Source: Ferruginibacter sp.
GTDB taxonomy: Bacteria > Bacteroidota > Bacteroidia > Chitinophagales > Chitinophagaceae
Reading direction: 5' to 3'
DNA length: 9,191 bases
NCBI GenBank assembly: GCA_018882645.1
Contig: VERM01000045.1
Location: 1 to 9,191 of the forward strand
Shown here: positions 5,787-9,191 of the stretch, in pieces
How the letters are laid out: each line of letters begins with the position of its first letter
Numbering within the stretch: position 1 is the first letter of the stretch
The notes under the pieces: generated by a model
Told to the model about the DNA's origin: nothing
The model's input: the letters and a program-made list of their open reading frames with translations, nothing else
Database searches by the model: none
Translations under genes and position numbers: made by a program

Positions 5787-8159
5787 TTAATTACGAAATG
5801 GTTTTCCTGATTTAAGCATGTATTGAATCCTTTCCAGTGTTTTTCTTTCGCTGCACAGGCTCAGGAAAGCTTCGCGTTCCAAATCAAGTAAATACTGTTC
5901 GGATACCGTTGCATATTCGCTTAAATCGCCGCCGCACATCACCATCGCTAATTTTTTTGCAATCAGGACATCATGATCGGAAATATAATTTCCCGACCGC
6001 ATGCCATTGATCCCGCTATATAAAGTTCCGAGAGCATTTCTGCCGGGAACTTTAATATCTTTTCTTTGAAGTGGCATAACATACCCTTTATCAAACAAAT
6101 CAATCACTGTTTGTTTGGCTCTTGCAATTCTTCTTTCGCTGTTGTAACAAATTTCATCTTGGCCTTTTCTCAAAATACCCAAATCATATGCTTCATGTGC
6201 AGAAGTACTCACTTTGGCAGTAGCAATATGTAAAAATCGTTGTTGCAATGTCAGATACTCCGGCTCGCCAACATGTGTCTCATCGAAGGCTCTGAGTATG
6301 AATTCCTTTGTGCCACCGCCGGCAGGTATAAGGCCTATTCCTCCTTCCACCAATCCTGTATAGGTTTCCGGCGCGGCAATAACCTTATCGGCATGCAATA
6401 ATATTTCACAGCCTCCTCCCAGCGCCAGACCGCTTGGGGCAATCACTACAGGAATAGATGAATATCTGATTCGCATGATACTCTGTTGAAAGACTCTTAT
6501 GCTCATATCCAGCTCATCAAATTCTTGTTCCAGAGATAGCATGAACATCATCGCTATATTTCCGCCGGCACTGAAATTGGGTCCGTTATTTGAAATTACC
6601 AGACCCTTATAATCCGACTCGGCCAGTGATATTGAATGTTGAATCGCTTCAAGTACTTCAGATCCAATATTTCCCATCTTGGTGTACCATTCCAATCCCA
6701 ATACATCTTCACCTAAATGGTATGCACGGCAAAGATTGTTTTTCCAAACCGTTTGGTTGATAAAATTTTTCATGACAAGAAACGCATCATTATCATGAAG
6801 ATGTTTGTAGCCTTTGGAAATAACGTTATAGTACAAACGTTTACCCTCAGCTAGCTTATAAAACGAGTGATGTCCATTATTCAGCATTTCATCTATCCAA
6901 TGGGCAACTGAATATCCTGCATCTTTCATTTCTTTTACAGTATTGGAAACGCCCAAGGCATCCCAGCTCTCGAAAGCTCCGATCTCCCATCCAAATCCGG
7001 CTTTCAACGCCTCGTCTATCTGATAAATATCATCGCTTATTTCAGGAATACGGTGTGATATATAAGAGAACAGCCCATAGTGGAATATTCTATAGAAATC
7101 GCCTGCAGTATCCTTGCTTTCGGAAAGTGTTTTCAATCTCAATCCAAGATCATCAATGTTTTTCGTGTTTTCCAAAGAACTGAATTTGGGTTTGGCTGAA
7201 AGTCTGTATTCCATTGAATCCAAATCCAAAACCAATATTTGCTTTGAGCCATCGGGCTGTTTGACTTTTTTGTAAAACCCACCTGCCGTTTTATCACCCA
7301 GCATATTTTTTGCAATCATTTCATTCATCCATCCAGGAATTTCGAAAAGTGCTTTTGCTTCATCGTTGGGACAATTTGCATGTATGCCATTGGCTACTTT
7401 TACAAGCGTATCCAGACCAACCACGTCTGCCGTTCTGAAAGTGGCTGATTTAGGCCTTCCAATCACAGTTCCAGTCAGCGTATCCAACTCATCAACGGAC
7501 AGTCTGAGTTTTTTCTGAGCATGCAAAATGTTCATGATGGAAAAAACTCCGATTCTATTGGCAATAAATGCAGGGGTGTCTTTGCAGAGAACGGTTGTTT
7601 TTCCTAAAAATACATCTCCGTAATGCAACAGAAAATCTACCACATCCCGGTTGGTGTATGTTGTCGGAATGATTTCAAGCAACCGTAAATATCTTGGAGG
7701 ATTAAAAAAATGTGTGCCGCAAAAATAGTTTTTAAAATCGTCAGACCTTCCTTCTGCCATGAGTTGAATAGGAATCCCGGATGTATTGCTGCTGACGATT
7801 GAGGAGGGCTTTCTGTATTTTTCTACCTGTTCAAAAATTTGTTGTTTGATGTTTAATTTTTCGACAACCACTTCAATGATCCAGTCGGCATCAGAGATGT
7901 CTTTCATGTTGTCGGTGAAATTGCCTGTTTGGATATTTGTTATGAAACGTTTATGATAAACAGGGGAGGGATTCGATTTGACGGCAGTTTGAAGCGCTTC
8001 ATTTACAATTGCATTTCTTTCTTTTATTTCGGAGGAGTCTTTGTGTAAAATATCCAGCAAAAGCACGGGAAGTCCTATGCCGGCAAAATGCAATGCGATT
8101 CGGCTGCCCATCACACCACTTCCAAGAACGGCTACTTTTTTGATTGTTCTTTTTTGCAT
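5787..8159 (-). CDS. fadN: FadN-type 3-hydroxyacyl-CoA dehydrogenase / enoyl-CoA hydratase
   Basis: A bifunctional beta-oxidation enzyme that hydrates trans-2-enoyl-CoA and then oxidises L-3-hydroxyacyl-CoA with NAD+. At 790 residues it matches the Bacillus FadN type, with the dehydrogenase first and the crotonase domain last, the reverse of E. coli FadB. The Rossmann fold begins with GSGVMGSRIA (13-22) and has Asp36 for the NAD ribose. The dehydrogenase catalytic pair is His150 (GTHFFNP) and Glu162, with Asn201 in DTPAFIANR. Helical 3HCDH C-terminal-type segments cover about 203-300 and 355-420. In the crotonase domain, NFSAGGNI (528-535) forms the oxyanion side, and Glu585 (GGGCE) and Glu605 (GLVEGGIG) are the two catalytic glutamates with the canonical 20-residue spacing. 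The C terminus KSGKPFRN is also FadN-like. All key residues are intact. It lies 24 bases after metG and 26 before ldcA. Neither a thiolase nor an acyl-CoA dehydrogenase gene is adjacent, which is unusual. Confidence 0.93.
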   Translation of the reverse strand: MQKRTIKKVAVLGSGVMGSRIALHFAGIGLPVLLLDILHKDSSEIKERNAIVNEALQTAVKSNPSPVYHKRFITNIQTGNFTDNMKDISDADWIIEVVVEKLNIKQQIFEQVEKYRKPSSIVSSNTSGIPIQLMAEGRSDDFKNYFCGTHFFNPPRYLRLLEIIPTTYTNRDVVDFLLHYGDVFLGKTTVLCKDTPAFIANRIGVFSIMNILHAQKKLRLSVDELDTLTGTVIGRPKSATFRTADVVGLDTLVKVANGIHANCPNDEAKALFEIPGWMNEMIAKNMLGDKTAGGFYKKVKQPDGSKQILVLDLDSMEYRLSAKPKFSSLENTKNIDDLGLRLKTLSESKDTAGDFYRIFHYGLFSYISHRIPEISDDIYQIDEALKAGFGWEIGAFESWDALGVSNTVKEMKDAGYSVAHWIDEMLNNGHHSFYKLAEGKRLYYNVISKGYKHLHDNDAFLVMKNFINQTVWKNNLCRAYHLGEDVLGLEWYTKMGNIGSEVLEAIQHSISLAESDYKGLVISNNGPNFSAGGNIAMMFMLSLEQEFDELDMSIRVFQQSIMRIRYSSIPVVIAPSGLALGGGCEILLHADKVIAAPETYTGLVEGGIGLIPAGGGTKEFILRAFDETHVGEPEYLTLQQRFLHIATAKVSTSAHEAYDLGILRKGQDEICYNSERRIARAKQTVIDLFDKGYVMPLQRKDIKVPGRNALGTLYSGINGMRSGNYISDHDVLIAKKLAMVMCGGDLSEYATVSEQYLLDLEREAFLSLCSERKTLERIQYMLKSGKPFRN

Positions 8160-8183
8160 AAGGCAAAATTATATTTACAGGCG

Positions 8184-9191
8184 TTAGCTTACACTGCTTC
8201 CGTTGGCTGTAGATGCATCAGGGCTGATAAATTGTAGTTTGCCATCAGCGGACTCTGCCATCAATATCATTCCATTGCTTTCGATGCCTCTCATCTTTCT
8301 TGGTGCAAGGTTGGTTACTACCACTACTTTTTTACCGATGATATCGGATGGATTATAATGCAGAGCGATACCACTGACAATGGTACGCTTTTCGAAGCCG
8401 AGGTCCACTTCCAGCTTCAATAATTTATCGGCTTTCTCTACTTTTTCTGCAGCTGTTATGCTGCCGGTTTTTAAATCGATTTTGGAAAAGTCTTCAAATT
8501 GAATGACGGGCTTGAGTGTTGTAAATGTATTCGTTTGGTCTGTTTCGTTTTGAACAGAAGTGTTGCTCATCTGTTTTTTTGATTTAAGTTTTAATTTCTC
8601 TATTTGCGCGTTCACTTCTGTGTCTTCCATTTTTCTGAAAAGCAATTCGGGAGCTCTGAGTGAATATCCAACACTGAGCAACTTGGCTTTGCCTGCATTT
8701 TCCCATTCCAGCATTTTATCAACTACTTTCATCATCCTACACATTTTTTTTGCAGTGAAAGGCAAAAATGGGTTAATCAAGACAGATAGATTGGCTGTAA
8801 GTTGAAGGCAGATATGAAGGCAATTGTCAATTTTATGCTGTGCTTCCGGGGTCGGTTTCCCATCTTCTCCAATTTTCTTGGCAACAATCCAGGGCTCTTT
8901 ATCCTGCATGTATTTGTTACCTTTTCTTGCCAGATCAATTACATCAAATAATGCATCCCGGAATTTATAATCTTCTATATTTTTTTCTATACATGACTTA
9001 GTTGAAATAAAACTTTCTAAAATATTTTTATCTGATTCATCGATAATGTCCGGATGGAGAGGAGGTACTTTGCCGTTGCATAATTTATGCATCAGCACAA
9101 AAGTGCGGTTTACAAAATTTCCGAAGATGGCTACCAATTCACTGTTTAACGCATCTTGAAATCCTTTCCAGGTAAATTCACTGTCTTTAGT
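8184..9191 (-). CDS. metG: Methionyl-tRNA synthetase, C-terminal part (5' end outside window)
   Basis: MetRS charges tRNA-Met with methionine. The frame is open through the right edge. The TTG at 9135-9137 is an internal Leu codon, and 18 more in-frame codons up to 9191 read as MetRS sequence (EFTWKGFQDALNSELVAIFG). The 335 visible residues begin at the end of the catalytic region and contain the helical anticodon-binding domain (FGNFVNR near visible residue 23, NKYMQDKEPW at 92-101). A Lys/Thr/Asn-rich linker follows (about 190-227), then the C-terminal EMAPII/Trbp111-like OB-fold (228-335) with KVEKADKLLKLEVDLG and KMRGIESNGMILMA. That domain supports dimerisation and tRNA binding. The KMSKS and HIGH motifs are outside the window. 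It is the upstream gene of the leftward group; its promoter is not visible. Confidence 0.95.
   Translation of the reverse strand, partial: TKDSEFTWKGFQDALNSELVAIFGNFVNRTFVLMHKLCNGKVPPLHPDIIDESDKNILESFISTKSCIEKNIEDYKFRDALFDVIDLARKGNKYMQDKEPWIVAKKIGEDGKPTPEAQHKIDNCLHICLQLTANLSVLINPFLPFTAKKMCRMMKVVDKMLEWENAGKAKLLSVGYSLRAPELLFRKMEDTEVNAQIEKLKLKSKKQMSNTSVQNETDQTNTFTTLKPVIQFEDFSKIDLKTGSITAAEKVEKADKLLKLEVDLGFEKRTIVSGIALHYNPSDIIGKKVVVVTNLAPRKMRGIESNGMILMAESADGKLQFISPDASTANGSSVS

Noticed and set aside
9135..9137. TTG as the start of the rightmost gene
   Set aside because: The 18 codons between it and the right edge are in frame and read as conserved MetRS sequence; the gene is cut by the window.
1..9191. 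CRISPR array, insertion sequence, prophage, tRNA or rRNA genes, defence or toxin system
   Set aside because: No regularly spaced repeats, transposase motifs, terminal inverted repeats, cloverleaf sequences or suitable small genes were seen; coding sequence fills nearly the whole window.

Overview
The window looks like chromosomal core DNA of a member of the Bacteroidota. The evidence is the style of the proteins: FtsZ with a very long acidic linker and a VPAYLRRN tail peptide, a MetRS with a C-terminal EMAPII-type tRNA-binding domain, and a FadN-type fused beta-oxidation enzyme. Two further signs are the absence of a Shine-Dalgarno sequence before any visible start codon and a TAnnTTTG-type -7 element before kup. 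A more exact placement (for example Chitinophagia or a neighbouring class) is a guess.

Layout. The left part (1-2679, + strand) is the end of a division and cell wall (dcw) cluster: the C-terminal half of ftsA, a 110-base spacer holding a perfect 20-base palindrome and a short direct repeat, then complete ftsZ. A strong intrinsic terminator (2724-2762) closes this unit. A new + strand unit follows, with a Bacteroidota-type promoter (about 2768-2803) and kup, a potassium/proton symporter that begins with GTG. From 4849 to the right end everything is on the - strand and reads leftwards: metG (N-terminal part beyond the window), then fadN-like, then ldcA, with spacers of 24 and 26 bases that suggest one transcript. 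kup and ldcA meet tail to tail with only 2 bases between their stop codons.

How the genes work together. FtsA and FtsZ form the membrane-tethered Z-ring. LdcA trims recycled murein peptides in the cytoplasm, so both ends of the convergent arrangement touch cell envelope biology, but nothing shows a joint system. The FadN-like enzyme carries out the hydration and NAD-dependent oxidation steps of beta-oxidation; its usual thiolase and acyl-CoA dehydrogenase partners are not in the window. MetG charges tRNA-Met.

I found no mobile element, CRISPR array, RNA gene, phage remnant or new system. All gaps between genes are shorter than 175 bases. The more interesting signals are small: the ftsA-ftsZ spacer, the 2-base convergent junction, the odd metG-fadN-ldcA grouping, and the repeats in the FtsZ linker.
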